Source: Rhizoctonia solani (lineage: Eukaryota > Basidiomycota > Agaricomycetes > Cantharellales > Ceratobasidiaceae). Taken from it: DNA of 64,000 bases. The stretch covers positions 992,001-1,056,000 of the forward strand of contig NC_057373.1 of NCBI RefSeq assembly GCF_016906535.1. The letters run 5' to 3'. Below the pieces are notes generated by a model. That model worked only from the letters and a program-made list of their open reading frames with translations. It was not told the DNA's origin and searched no databases. Below, one piece after another: positions 22,201-35,103 of this stretch. How positions within the stretch are numbered: position 1 is the first letter of the stretch; every line of letters starts with the position of its first letter. The translations under genes and the position numbers were made by a program.

Positions 22201-23738
22201 TTTCAGAATCCCATCCAACACACCAGCTTTCAAACCCTCGGTGAACACATCTGGATATCGGACATGCACACCTCCTCTAAGGATGCCGCGTAGACTAATC
22301 ACAGACCTCTCGCGATCCGCCCAATTGTGTTCAGTTTCTTTACCCTGGATATGAGTTGATATAAGTAAGGGAAATATGCAGCGTAACTGAGATTTACTCC
22401 AAAGAATGGAAGCATCTTCTCCAATTCACTCTCCAATTCACGAACACTTGCAATCTATGTACCGGCCAATTAGAAGATCAACACCGGTAAACTCGTCTGA
22501 CTTACAAACACAGTTGGTATATCCGCTGAAGTGGCAGAGACTCCGGCTGCATCTGCAGACTTGATGCCACCCATGGACGGGTCAGAGGGTATAGAAATAG
22601 CTACCGATGGGCCGGAGGGTCGAGTTGCTTCTTGCCGACTGAGAGGTCTTTCTCCTCCATTTGCTGAGCCAGTACTAGTTATACTCACGGTTCGGACTAT
22701 GGGAGCGCCAGCCGGCCGCCTTCCCATTGACGTCCCCGGCCGTGAAAGTACCTCGGTATCTGTTCCCACACCCGAGTCCGACCCAGCAATATTCTTCTCC
22801 CGGTGAGCAGTGATAGATGCTAGTTTGTTTAGAACGGCATCCATTATCGTTTTGCGCACCCCTTGTTTGGACATTTCGTTCTTGAGGTCGGCGCGGGCTG
22901 CGTCCGTGACTCCAGGAGCAGAGAACAACGACACAACCCCAGCCCTAGCTGCGTCTCTTACAGAACCATCTCCGTCCTCGAGCAATTCAACTGATAACGC
23001 AACGTACGGACGCAGAGGGAATTTAGAGTGCCTTTCACGAATCATGACTAGACATTGAATAGACTGTAATCAGATGAGCCTCAGATAACATGCGAGATGA
23101 AAGTCGTGTTTACGAACCTGCTCCCTAACGCGTGCAATCTTGCTGCCAAATCCATTCTCCCGTAATGCCTTCTCAAATATCATCATGGGCGTCTCTTGGC
23201 CACGGTGCGGATCCTTGCCACGAAAGGATGCGCTCTGAGATAGACCGCCAGGCGGGAGGGCGAGGCTTGCCATAGATACTAGAGCAGCTTTGGCAGCTTC
23301 TCGAGCGCGATCACGGACGTCGCCGAGTCGATCGAACACACCGCCAGAAGGCAAAAACGAAGCAAATACCAGTCGAATTTCATGCTGAAAATTGGACGAA
23401 TTGGAAGCAAGATGTCGAAAGAGAGATGGAAACAGTAATAAAGTGGGAGTAGTCAAGTGCTGATTCGCGGTCCTAAGGCAGACTTTGAGAGCAGTTATGA
23501 GGTCATCTACATTTACGAGCTGCACACAATGAATACGCTTCCGCCAGAATAATTAATGGTATGAACACTGACCTCGAACCCCTCTGTGTCCAGTAGCGGC
23601 TGCAGCTTCCCAACCGCGTCGATTTTCGCATCGACATCTGCGGCGTGTCAGTATCGTGTTATTAGAATAATAATAATGAATACAATTACCGTTGCCTTGA
23701 AGTTTGGCTAACAAAGACGCATACTCTTCTGAGGCCAT
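19299..23738 (-). CDS. STU1: CLASP/Stu1-type microtubule plus-end protein
   Basis: CLASP-family protein that promotes microtubule rescue and supports spindle and cortical microtubules. It starts at the ATG at 23738 (MASEEYASLLAKLQGN). TOG-like HEAT arrays follow: the first around FPSLFRHLASNSSNFQHEIR and RDRAREAAKAALVSMASLAL, the second around RSVISLRGILRG, SSHACVLLLEMAEGL and NTSAHPRVVLPLLWSYIQEK. Then comes a long Ser/Pro/Arg-rich basic linker (typical microtubule-binding region, e.g. SRPPSRPPSRSAGSPG) and a C-terminal helical domain ending VLSPRRANA. At least nine short introns are present. Near 19655 the junction after LEEEIPR works best if one G is missing from a G-run in the given sequence. 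The gene name follows the yeast orthologue; CLASP would serve equally. Confidence 0.88.
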
Positions 23739-24440
23739 CACATATAGTGCTGACAGCTAGGCGTCTTAACGGTGGTTGTTGATATCGGACCTCAAACGCG
23801 ACCCTCTTGCCCTCTAATTTCGTAATCACCCCTCAGATCGCATTCTTAAATCAATACTCCTTGTGGCCATAGCAAAGTGACATCTTTGGGGTAGAATGTA
23901 ATCCAATAGCTTCCAACGCGACCATATCATACAACATCAAAGAGTGGCAATCCTATGTTACTCGCCCTATTTGTATAAATTGGCACCCTATCACACGCCT
24001 TCCCCATTGGCATAATGAACGTGGCCAACTGGTCAGAGATAGTAGCAGGACCCAGTTCACAGCACGTTTGTAGATTAATGAAAGATGTGTGGATTATTAT
24101 AGTTCCAACGATCAATCCATGAGCACCGTATATAGTAGATGTAATCCCACCATTATCACATACATACACTTCAACGCAAAAGCTGTTATGCATTAATCCC
24201 AATAAGATATTTGTGGCCGACCAATTTACTAACTAGCTTCTACATAAACGTAGAATGTTCTGGTTCACTGGGTTGAATATGGGCCGATAACCCCGTTGAC
24301 CAGTGTCGAAATCGAAATCAAGCAAGTGAGTCACTAGATCCATTTGTTACGACCACGCATATAAACAGCAGTTTTTTTACCCATACCAGCTATTCACCCC
24401 CACCACTCCCACATTTGCCTCTCCATCGCATCTCTTGAAC
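23739..24440. promoter_or_regulatory. Divergent promoter region CLASP / GNAT
   Basis: 702 bp between two divergently transcribed genes. It should hold both promoters. No coding frame with splice or family support and no obvious repeats were found. Confidence 0.5.
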
Positions 24441-25220
24441 ATGTCCTTTCACGTTAGACCCGCGGAGAGGAGCGACGTGGTACGCATACCCCTCTCAATA
24501 TCGTTGTACTCGGAACATAATCATGATAAACTTACAACTAGCCTCGAATAATTCAATTGATCAAAGACTTGGTATGTTTATCATGGTGTCGATTCTATAT
24601 GTACTCAGATCTTTCGTATCCCCAGGCCGAATATGAGAAGGAGCCTGACTCGGCGAAAGCAACTGAAGAATTGGTCATTATTTCCCAGTAGCTCAGTGAT
24701 CCGGGGTCATGTCGTACTGATACTTATACAGCTCATTCGGAACATCTTCGAGAAACATCATGCGTCTGCACTGGTCGCATGCCTAGGAAATCCAGAAAGC
24801 CCCGGTGAGACTATAGGACTGGCGCTGTATTTCTTCAACTTTAGTACTTGGACCGGCAAACCTGGACTATATGTACGTTGGATAAGGAAATGCACGTTCT
24901 CGGCACTGAGCCTATAGTTTGCAGCTAGAAGACCTCTACGTATCGCCCGAGCATAGAAACCTTGGAGTTGGCAAGGCTCTTTTCGGGCATTTGGGAAGAG
25001 TAGCCGAGGAAAACGACTGTGCTAGATTAGACTGGGCAGTGTTGAAAGTATGTTATTTGGTGCTTACACTTTCACTCCTTTTACCAATTTACATACACAG
25101 TGGAATGCTCCTTCGATCGCATTTTACGAACAAGTACTCGGAGCCAAACCCATGGACGAATGGCAGGGCATGCGCCTCGAAATCGAGGGCATCCAAAACC
25201 TCCGCAAGTACGTCAAGTAA
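24441..25220 (+). CDS. GNAT-family N-acetyltransferase, SSAT/thialysine type
   Basis: Small acetyl-CoA-dependent N-acetyltransferase most like diamine/spermidine acetyltransferase and SSAT2 (thialysine Nε-acetyltransferase). MSFHVRPAERSDV starts the fold. Later exons give RIIQLIKDLAEYEKEPDSA, then LIRNIFEKHHASALVACLG, IGLALYFFNFSTWTGKPGLY, and LEDLYVSPEHRNLGVGKAL, which holds the acetyl-CoA-binding R-x-x-G-x-G/A loop. The C-terminus WNAPSIAFYEQVLGAKPMDE matches the SSAT consensus, including the catalytic-region Tyr. Introns of about 50-60 nt separate the exons. Substrate (polyamine, thialysine or a related amine) cannot be told from sequence. Confidence 0.88.
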
Positions 25221-25371
25221 CAGCAACGTGATGAAATTCGCATAGTGCAGTAGTCGTAAAATCTAAATAAACCCAATGATACATGAAGCATGCATAGTAG
25301 TAGTAAGCAAATCCATACATCCGTGGAGCACCAAGTACAAAAAACAAAAGCGAAATCGACTTGATACACAA

Positions 25372-28300
25372 TTAGAATTCATTTTTAAGTAAAATTCGAT
25401 AACAAGGGTCGCAAAACGCAGCGTCTTCTCTTTGGAAGAAGCTTGGGTCTTCAAATGGTTTCTTACACGACTAAAACAGGGGATCGATGAGAATGATCGT
25501 CAAAAGAGAGGGAAACTGTACTCACGTCACAAGTAAAGCATTTCCAGTGCCATTTCCTCCCCAGAGCCTCGATTGCCTCCTCACGAATCGGCTTACCGCA
25601 TCCGACTCCAGGTGGACCGGGCCTCCCTGATTTCGAGCTGCTTCCACACCGGGGCATGCGGAGTCTAACGTGACAGGATTCACAGTACGGATGGCCGTTG
25701 AATACAGTAAACCCAACATCGTCATCCCCATCTCCTTCACCAAAGATATGGCCACGAGCAGCTGGAGGCGCAGCAGATGATGCACTTGGGTCAAGGAATG
25801 GATCACCACATTCAGCACAGAAAAAGTGTAGTTCGTGGTAATATCGTTGGCCACCTAATGCAGGATCATCGAGGGCAATAAAGCGTTCGTCGACGATGGG
25901 AGTCTTGCAGTGATAACAGCGCGGTGCGAATCGATCATGATAGTCCAGATGACAGTAAGCCTTGCCATCATGTTCATAGGACGATACATGCTCGAGCAGT
26001 GTTCCGCAATCGTCGCACCTAGAGCATGATTTGTTATAAATTCACTCTATAATGGCAAACAACGAACCACTTACTTGAAACAATGAGGATGCCATCGGGA
26101 TCCCATGGCACTAACAATCCTTCCAGCAATCGCCCCATCACATCCAGCACACCTCAAACCACTTCCATGGCGCACGGGAGAATCAGATCGGTTATTGGAG
26201 AGTTGTGGGCGAGAATCTTCAATGATACTGATGCTCGGAGGTTCAGGTTCAGGTCCGTCGACATGTATGCGTGGGCCTGCCGGGTCAGCGTCCCGTGGAG
26301 AAGTAACGCTGATACTTGGCCCCACGGATTGGGGTGGTTCGTCTGCCAAGTCGAACGAGAAGGACGGTATACCTGGTGCAGGCGCTGGGTCATCGGCCCG
26401 ATGCATAACCGCGGGAGCTCGCGCTGGACTGGGAGATCCAACGGGCGCTGGCCTGTCGTGGACTTGCTGGAAACGTTCTTGCGCTTGCGGAGGACGCTCT
26501 TGTACTCGGGAGGGACGCTCTTGCACTTGTGGGACCTGGGCCTGTGGGGGAGGTGGCTCTTGACTTTGTGGGGAAGGACGCCGCTGGACTTGTTGAGGAT
26601 ACGGTTGAATTTGTGGAGGAGGCGGAGGCTGCCGAGCCAGCGAGACCTGTTGGGGCTGTTGAGGGGGCGACATTGGAGCGGGAGGGGGTGGGGGCGGAGG
26701 AACAGGCCTGCGGAGTGCCGCATCCCTGCTGGCATCTCGACGCGCTGGAGTTCCTTCTCGGCCTATCGGAGTTGCTGCTCGTTGCACTGGTGTGGATTCT
26801 CGGCGTACCGGAGTTGCTTCTCGGCGTGCTGGGGTTGCTTCCCGGTGTACTGGGGTCTGCTCTCGCTGTACTGGGGTCTGCTCCCGGCGAGCTGGGCTGG
26901 TGTCCCTGCGGGCGGGTGGACGAGGGCGGGTGAGTGCCGGTTGAATATTCTCTCTGAGCGGCTCGCGTTTTGGCAATACGTCAGCCAACTTTGGTTTTTG
27001 GACCGGTTGCTCCCAATACGGCTCGTCATACTCATATCTGTATTCGTCCTCTTGGTTGGTGATTGCCGAAGGAGGCCGAGGCGGAGGAGGGGGTGGAACA
27101 CGAGCCAGACCTTTCCTGGGCGACGTGCCTGCTAGTTCTTTACTAGGGGAGGGAGGAGTAGGCGGCTTGCGCCACTGAGGAGGAACCTCCTCATATTCTT
27201 CTTCAGTTTCACTTGGGGGAGGTGAGGGGGTGCGAGGGGGAGGCTCTCTCCTCGCCACAGGGGCTGGGGACCTTCTTTCGTACGTGTCTTGTCTAGTTTC
27301 TGGTCGCACTGGGCCACGCGGGGGTTGCTGTACATTACTTGGCCGCGGTTTCCCACCTTCGTCGGCCAGAGCTTGAGCTGCCATCCTCATCGCCATTGAT
27401 TGGCGTTGTTGGGACTGTTGTGGAGGTTGACCATTGGGGGCCCGGGGACTTGTAGCTGGGGAAACAGTCGGAGGACGTGATGGTTGAGTGTTGGCAGATC
27501 GAGGCTGTTGTTGAGATGGCTGAGGAGGTGGACGTTGTTGAGGTGGGGGTTGTCGAGAAGTACGCTCTGGGCTTGAATGCCCATTCCGAGATGGCGAACG
27601 ACGGAGGTCCTGGGGAATAGGTCGCGGATCTTGATCCCGTTCCTTCCTAGATTGGGCATGCCAAGTGTCATAGTTACCACGTCCTGGAGGAGGTGCTTGT
27701 TCGAAACTATGATATTCATAGGGCTCTTCATCTGGACTGCGCCTTCCATGATCATAGCTCCGCCTGACTTCGTCGTGGTTTCGCCTTCCTTCATCGTGAC
27801 CCCTTCTTCCTTCATCATGACTCCTTCTTCCTTCATCGTGACTCCTTCCCTCATCATAACTTCGCCTTGCTTCATCCTGACTCCTACCAATTTCTTGGCT
27901 TCTCCTCCGTGCCTCCGGAGGCGGCGGTCGATCATCATAGTCATCTTCCGTAGTCTCGTAGTATTCTTCCCTTGGGGACCTAGTTGGTTCGGAGAATTGA
28001 TGCCGATGACGACCTGAACCGTTTGCTCTGAATGTTTCTTTGGATCTGTGTTGGGTGTAGTCCCCATCCGAGGGGAACGTTCTCTGTGATCGGGGCTTGG
28101 GCGAGGTTCCGCTGCCATTACCAGGGCTAGTCCTTCGCTCTGGTGAAGAATATCTTCCTTGACGCTCCGGGCTATGTTGCCGCTCGGGACTCTGTCCCCG
28201 CTCAGGAGATCCTTGTCGCCGACCAGGTTGCGTCCACTTCTGATCCATATAATCACCTTTTTGGTCTGGCCATCTATCCTTCCGACCAAGGGTGCTCGAT

Positions 28301-29932
28301 CTCCAGCTGTCGTTGGTCTTTTCAGGGGGTTGAAATCGCCTAGTCGGAGGTGTAGATGCGTAATCTTTTACCGTAGGAGCAGAACGTTCGGGTGAGGGGT
28401 TGGATCTTGTTGGCGAGAGCCCTTTCCTAGCAAGATACTCCTCGGCGATCGCCGCTGCTTCTGACTTTGGCTGGGTTACCCCGCGATCTTGTAGAAACGA
28501 TCGGCCTGCTTCATGAGCACGAGCAATCGCATCCTCTGCCCGGTCCCTCTCTCGGCTCCACTCCTTTGATCTTTCCGCCCAATCGTCATCGCTAGGTAGA
28601 GACGCCTTTGCATTTGGAGGTGTCATGGGTTTCGATGGAGAATAGGTAAGACTTGTGGAGGAGTCGCGCTTATAGCTGGGTGCAAAGGGTGGGTTCGGGC
28701 GGCGAGTAGGTGAAGATGAAGTCGAACTAATGCCGGAAGTAAACTTGGGGCACTCGTTGAAGACGTCAGAGAAAAATCTGGTTTAGTTGCTTTCTCTTGA
28801 GGCCAGGTGGGAGCAAAGGGCGGAGGGGGTGCCACTGTTGGTGGGGCTGCAGGTTGGGTGCCAAAACTTGGCCCTGGTTTTGGAGGAGACGAAGCCATTT
28901 GGGATATCCTGGACGCACTGAAAGGATCAAAAGGGGCAGTTCGAGGATTTGCAGATGGTTGAGCAGCATAAGTTGGTTTAGGGGGCGAGCCAGAAGCTGG
29001 TGATATTGTCGAGGGGCTGGGGCGGTTGTATGGTATATAGCCTGTTTTGGTAGGCGATTCGAACCCAGGGTATGTAAACTGTTTGTTTCCCGGACTCCCT
29101 TCAAGTGTACTAGCACGCTCTCGCACACTTGGAAGCGACCCGGTACCGCCCATAGCTGGATGGGGCAGCGGTCGTTTATTGACCAAGGCCGAATCTAGTG
29201 ATCTTGCTGAAGCAACGGTGGGAGCGCGTATCAAATCGGGTGGGGGCTCGGCGGAACGCGCGCGTGATCCGAAAACTGGTGGGACAAACACCGAATTCCT
29301 CGGTGGCACAGCACTTTGTGTAGCGCGGAACGATGCTGGCTGTTGGGCTATGGGAATTCCCAAGGATTTCAGCAGGATCTGACAGACGAAATTTGAGCAA
29401 ACTCACACGCAGGGGCTGCTCCATATGGCCCAGGGGGTTGAGCAGAGGGATATCCTGCAATGCCATTGGGAGCTGGTGCGGCACCAGGCTGTGGTGCATA
29501 TCCAGCTGCGGGCTGCTGTGCGGGTGCGAAAGCGGACGTTTGCTGATATGCTGGGACCGACTGGGAATGCTGGTGCTGAAAGCGAGACGCACTTGCTTGA
29601 GTGACTGGAGGCTGTTGATATTGAGATGCAGATGACTGGGCAAACGGAGAGAAAGGGGCCTGAGCAGGCGGTGCGGGTTGTCCATAGGGAGCATAGGGTT
29701 GAGCTGGATAGGGGCCTGGGGGATACTGCTGTTGAGCAGCCATGAGATCAGTAGCAGAGCGGTTTTGACCAGGAGAATAGCCTATATTGTGAGCTGCCTG
29801 TGCCGAGTGGGCTGGGCCTGAATATGTCTGTGTTCTGGCTAGAGTGGGGTATGGGGTCTGTGGTGGTTGTGCATACTGTTGGGCTGGGTATTGCTGTTGA
29901 GGTGGTGCCTGCGAGTAAAACCCGTGGGACAT
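25372..29932 (-). CDS. PXL1: Paxillin-like protein with three C-terminal LIM domains
   Basis: Large, mostly disordered protein. The N-terminal third is Gln/Pro/Tyr-rich (MSHGFYSQAPPQQQYPAQQY), the middle Pro/Ser/Arg-rich with two tandem repeat tracts. Three LIM zinc-binding domains close it. LIM1 runs CAGCDGAIAGRIVSAMGSRW to CHLDYHDRF; LIM2 from CYHCKTPIVDERF, with HELHFFCAECGDPF, to CESCH; LIM3 ends FQREDAAFCDPCY before the stop at 25372. Fungal proteins of this layout (S. pombe Pxl1, S. cerevisiae Pxl1) act at cell-polarity and cytokinesis sites with Rho signalling. An apparent frame break at 28772-28776 (a run of five A on the plus strand) separates two well-formed coding parts and is probably a missing base. 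Confidence 0.85.
26750..26930 (-). repeat. Tandem 21 bp repeats encoding R-x-x-x-T-P heptads
   Basis: About eight degenerate 21 bp units inside the LIM-protein gene encode REQTPVQ, REQTPVH, REATPAR, REATPVR, RESTPVQ and similar. The unit keeps Arg-Glu-x-Thr-Pro, a possible proline-directed kinase site. Confidence 0.75.
27760..27890 (-). repeat. Tandem repeats encoding HDEGRR units
   Basis: Degenerate tandem units in the LIM-protein gene encode YDEGR, SHDEGRR, SHDEGRR, GHDEGRR, NHDEVRR and SYDHGRR, a charged Asp-Glu/Arg-Arg repeat of about seven residues. Confidence 0.7.
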
Positions 29933-30436
29933 AATCCAGTTTCCGCCAGATTATCAGAGACTACTCCAACTAAACTGCTCCTCAGTCTGTAGCGCGTTTA
30001 CGAAAACGAGTGTTGGAGGCGTGTTTGGGACGCGCAGCCGCACGTGTTATAAATCGCTATTGGTCATCCTCGCGCTTAATCGATCCTCATTATATCCTCT
30101 GGGAAAACTTTAGCAAACAATAACCGTTAAATTATTTGCAACTTCGAAATCTCATTGGAGGAATATTAATAGCACGCAAAGCCTGGTTGGTACTTAGCGG
30201 AATCTTAGGTCTTACTAGGCTGGCCAGAGCAAGCATATACTTGGTGGTTAGATCACTGAGTTCAGGTACATACGATACAGGACCAGCCCCACAACCAAAG
30301 TAGCCTTGAAATCGTAATGAGTAACATACAACAGAGACCGAAACAGGGTAGCTAGGTATCAATCTCACACCCTTCTCCTCTGTCATTGTCACCCATACCA
30401 AACAGTAACGTAGATGCTCATTGCCACGATCTATAT
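29933..30436. other. Intergenic region LIM gene / F-box gene
   Basis: 504 bp between the LIM-gene start and the F-box stop, both minus strand. A roughly 100-codon minus-strand open frame (30132-30440) lies here; it has no recognisable motif and is probably 3' UTR. Confidence 0.4.
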
Positions 30437-33000
30437 TCAACCTTCTTTGGGATTGGGATAGAAATCTTCATCGCGAACATCGGAAAAGGTATGTCTATCA
30501 AATTCATAATGTGTTAGGTTCTCAAGTGAATTAAACCTATTGACATACTTCGCTTTGACATGAGACACAAGTGCGTTCCATAACATCGACTTTTCACAGT
30601 GTCGACATGTGAAAAAGTCGTTGGATTTGGGGTGACTGGTAAAGCCTTTCGTCTTCGTGCCCCCTCGTCGGCGCTTTTCAACGAGCCCCTCACTTGACGG
30701 AATACTCGAACTGAGTTTCGGATGTTCGTCCAAGTACTCGAACGACCCTTGCAGATCGCGGGCACTGTGTCTCTTCATATGACCGATCTAAATGTTGACT
30801 GAGCCAAGACTTCGAAGACACAGAGAAGGGACGCCTACCAGATTGCGGTATTCCAGATAAATAGGCTGCTTCCCCGTACATAACTTGCAGAGGAATCGTA
30901 GTCCAATGTCATCCATGTCAGACCGTTTGGTCTTATCTTCAACTAGCCCAGCCAAAGCAAGAGCATGTTGGGCGACTTGAATTCCATATTGGTCGGGCTT
31001 GAAAAGCTCTGTAGTCCACTGGAAGTGCTTTGCGGATGTCCCCGGGCACCGGTGTTTGACCGCAGACTTGAATGTTAAAGTCCCTTCTTGTGCGAGACCC
31101 AAACCAACAGATTTGCACTTGGCACACTCAAATAGAGCCGTAACGCGGTCGAGAGGCGGCACTGTACCAGGCTCCGGGACTTCGTTCTTCTTAGAAATTG
31201 GTACCTTGAGTATCTTTCGGAAATGTCCTTGTGTACGACTATTCCAGGAGTCGACGTTCGACTGTACCATCTTGGTTAATGTCGACTCTTTGTTCTGCAG
31301 GTCTTCGACGTTGAGAGCACCATCTTGACCATTGGGTTTCAATAGCGAATTCACACCGGGGAGCAATGCAAATTCATTCCACCTTGGTACGCAGGACCCG
31401 GCTTGACCAGACATGCCAGAGGCGTTCATCATTTCTTGCCAGTGATTCTTCACCGCCTCTCGAGTGTTCCGTAGGGCCGTTTCGTCTTTTCTGCGCTTCA
31501 ATTTCACGACCATTTCGTCCATTTCTTTTATGATGATCTGCCCAATAGTCAATTCTGGCTTGGCAGGGTTTTGAGTTGGTGCTCGAGGAGGTATCGAATT
31601 CCAGTCTTGAAGGAATATTGTTAGATTGGTAGCCGAGGTAATATGTTCTTACTTGCCATCATCAGTGAACCCCCTTAGTGATCGAATTGCCCTTCTTCGT
31701 TCAACAACAAACTGTCGACTGTTGCTTAGTTGGACTTCTTTCCCTTTGTAGTCGGACAGTTTCTTATTGGCGCTACGATGCATTGTCAGGATAGGACAAG
31801 GCCGAGGAAAACCAGCGTACAATTTCCTTGTTTGACTATCGGTTCTACTCTTGAGCTGAATTAGGTTGGAAGAAATTTCTTGGAGCTGAATCATGTACTG
31901 TTGAATGTAAGCAAAACCAATAATCGAGAGGCTGGCGCCACATACACAATTGAAAGCGGCGGTCTGTTCGGGTGTGCATTCATACTTGACCTGCAATTCG
32001 GCTTTCTCCATGCCTGCATCGATGTCTTTCATGACCATATCTATATCACTTTTTCTGCAAATAGTCTTTTTCTGCCAAGCCTTGGCATAAGTTTTCCCGT
32101 CGCGCTAGGTGTGTTTGACACTCACCCTGTGAAATATTAACGACGGTACGTGAAAGAAGCCGAGTGGCTCTGCGCTGATAACTAGGAAGAATGTCTAATG
32201 AATTCACTCCATTATATGGCTGAAGGCGTTTACACATACTCTCTCTTGACGGAACAACGCCAGATATGAGGGTCAAATGCTCAGGTTTCGGAGACTCGTA
32301 CAGCCTGAAAAGTAACTCTAAGTTCAAGGTTTACACTGGAACAAAGCTACCTACTCGTCGAGTTGCCTTCTGCAACTGGATCCCTGTTCAGCTCACTTTA
32401 ATTAATTGCGACGAGGACTTAACTCCTTAAAACATACATTGCAAACGCGAGTGGGGTACACATGGCTTACCAGTGGTATATTCGACACTTGTTTACAAAT
32501 CTAAGGATATATTGGTTGATTCCATCAATAAACACTAAATTGTCGAATCAAGCTACTGACCGAGCATGTTGTGTCGTCAAATAATAACGATGCCACTCGT
32601 ATTTCTGATATGCGAACAGGAGCGGGGATGGGAAAGTGGGGAAAGCAGATACGTGCATTCTTCCATATGTGCTGTTGCTGGGGATCTTTTAAAGTCCTAT
32701 GAAAGTACGTACTCGTGCGATATAGAGCGAGGAGGTCGATCGAGTAGACGTATCCAAGGATCTATTGTTGCAGTGATCAGTACAACGTCAATAGGGTAGA
32801 ACGATGTACAAGCAATACAAACATTGGACAAGACCTCAAGTGGAACCTCCGCAAGGTAGCATCGGTCAAGCGCTAAATCAGGATATGGGTTCTCTTTTCT
32901 GGCCCTTCGTCTCTTGGGGCGGTGCGTCACTGGGAAATTACTTATAGTGGGCCTGGCACTGGTTGATTTCAATCATAAGTTCCTTACGTTCCTTAGCCAT
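30437..33000 (-). CDS. F-box protein with Cys/His-rich C-terminal region
   Basis: Substrate-adaptor-type protein of the kind abundant in Agaricomycetes. The start MAKE joins across a 57 nt intron to LTHRPKRRRARKENPYPDLA. The F-box follows: AEVPLEVLSN, then after an intron ILGYVYSIDLLALYRTSTYF and LLKDPQQQHIWKNARICFPH. The F-box would link to Skp1 in an SCF ubiquitin ligase. Downstream exons carry CKLCTGKQPIYLEYRNLIGH and FFTCRHCEKSMLWNALVSHV, two C2H2-like arrangements of unknown target. A one-base frame shift near 32694 (ACTTTTAAAAG on the minus strand) splits the F-box; no intron explains it, so it is a sequence error or a real lesion. The middle exons (31.6-32.4 kb) are only roughly placed. 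Confidence 0.7.
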
Positions 33001-33183
33001 TATTCAATCAAGGGTGGCCGGATTCTGTGGCTAAGCTGTGGCTGATAACGAAGGATGTGGTGGTCAAGTGATCGAGATGAGCAAGGGACCCTGAGGACTG
33101 GTCAGGGTCCAGTCTTGATTCCACAGGCTGACGCGTTCAGCGCGTCGAATCTTCAGACTACATCTTCCGTTTGACTGGATACA

Positions 33184-34946
33184 ATGGCCGACACAAAACC
33201 CAAGGACACACCGGCCGAGCCCGAAAAGCCTATTGAACCTGCTCCAGTACCTATTTCAGTTGGCGCAGAAATCAAGGCCAACCTGGCCCTTCTTGACCGC
33301 GCTGTCTCCACTGTCGAGCCTCGCTTCACCGTCCGCGTACTAAGGAATCTCACTGGACTTCGCAAGAAAATCAATGCTGATCATCTAAGGGAGACAGTAT
33401 TGACCACCTATCCCAAAGGTACCCGCATTCAATCGGCTCGTGTAATGCATTCTGACCCGACCTTAGACAGCCCTGCTCGTAAGGCGCTTGCCCCATATGT
33501 TCCGAGTGCCTCTTCCGCAAAAAGCGATGCGGATTCAACTCCGAGTGTAAAAATCTCTGCAGAGCCCATTCCTGAGATTGATATCTACTTGCGTCTGCTC
33601 TTCATCTTGCACTTTCTCGACAATTCAGATGTCCCTAAGGCCAGCAAGTTAACGCATGAAACTATCGAGAAGATTCAGTCTCTGAACCGCCGTAGCTTGG
33701 ATCCTCTGGCAGCTAAAGTCTACTTTTATCTAGATAGGGTACACGAAGCAACGGGTGACCTCTCATCAATTCGTTCGTAAGTCACTCCTACCAACGCATA
33801 ATAGCCGTCATTAATACACTTTATTAGCCTCCTCTTGGCCGCTCAGCGCACCGCTTCGTTAAGGAGAGATGAAGAATGTCAGGTATATCAGGCCACTCGC
33901 TGTTAAGAAGTCAGAACTAAATCATTCCGTAGGCTGCCTTAATTAACCTTTTGCTGCGAAATTACCTCCACTACAACCTTTATTCTCAAGCCGACAAACT
34001 CGTGTCAAAGACAACCTTCCCATCTTCCGCTGGAAACTCCCAGCTCGCCCGTTATTTGTACTATGTAGGGCGCATCCGGGCGGTTCAGTTGTCTTACACC
34101 GAGGCTCACACCCATCTCCAACAAGCCATTCGACGCGCGCCTGTAGCCACACTTGCCCCTGGGTTTTATCAAACAGTCCACAAGTTCTTCATAGTAGTCG
34201 AGCTTTTGATGGGTGATATCCCTGAGCGCGGTCTTTTCCGTCATCCGGTGCTCAAACGAGCCTTGCAACCCTACTTAGAGATTGTTCGAGGTATGCTTCC
34301 CCGATTCTCAAACTGTGCTCCGCTTATTGATTATGTTCGAAGCTGTTCGCACTGGAGACCTCTCACAATTCAGTCCACGTTATCTACTTATAAAGATCAG
34401 TTCACGAACGATGGTACTTTCACCTTGATCCTACGTCTGCGGCATAATGTCATTAAGACTGGCATCCGTTCGCTTTCGATTGCGTATTCTCGTATATCCC
34501 TTCGCACCATTGCTCAGAAACTTTCTCTCGACTCGGAGGAGAACGCTGAATACATCGTCAGTAAAGCTATTCGAGATGGTGTTATTGAGGCCAAGATCGA
34601 GCATGAGAAAGGGTGGATGGAGAGTTGGGAGCGCGGAACAGATCGTGGAACGGGCAGAGGTGGTGTTTATGAGACCGGTGAACCTCGCGAGGCTTTCCAA
34701 AAGCGTATTGCATTCTGTATGGAGTTGCATAACGAGAGTGTTAAGGTGAGCTATGTGTACACCCTAATGATCGTCCAGTACTAATAAATCACTGTATGAA
34801 AGGCAATGCGATACCCCCTTAATGCGCATCGGAAAGAGTTGGCCAGCGCAGAGGCAGCTAGGGAACGTGAGAAGGAATTGGCCAAGGAGATTCAAGAGGG
34901 AGATATGGATGATGATGGCGACGATGCGACCATGGGTGACTTCTAA
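33184..34946 (+). CDS. RPN3: 26S proteasome regulatory subunit Rpn3 (PSMD3)
   Basis: Non-ATPase lid subunit of the 26S proteasome. The first exon ends GDLSSIRS; the following exons read [16 protein letters not shown], then [18 protein letters not shown] and [20 protein letters not shown]. The PCI domain is recognisable in [20 protein letters not shown] and [20 protein letters not shown]. The C-terminus is charged and ends [12 protein letters not shown], with the stop at 34944-34946. The frame shifts by one base at about 34371 (CAATTCAGTCC where CAATTCCAGTCC would keep [20 protein letters not shown] open). Because Rpn3 is essential in yeast, a missing C in the sequence is the likely cause. Confidence 0.93.
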
Positions 34947-35103
34947 CGTGATTAAATCGTGGCAGTTGATACTGATAATAATATGACATTTGGCTTTGAA
35001 TTACAAGAGCCTGATATGCAAACAAATCAATCGGAACTTAGTTAATAAAACTCATTAAGATTTCGCCGTTGAGTATCATGCATCAATGAGCAACGGAGTA
35101 GAC

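Noticed and set aside
26083..27135. 350-codon plus-strand open frame in the LIM gene
   Set aside because: It is antisense to a Pro/Arg-rich repeat region; its Trp/Arg/Gly-rich composition is a shadow of that bias.
27387..28289. 300-codon minus-strand frame (Met/Lys/Glu-rich repeats) overlapping the LIM gene
   Set aside because: Off-frame reading of the HDEGRR repeats; the frame that runs into the LIM domains is the real one.
30132..30440. 102-codon minus-strand ORF after the F-box stop
   Set aside because: Possible extra coding sequence, but it lacks motifs and overlaps the expected 3' UTR.
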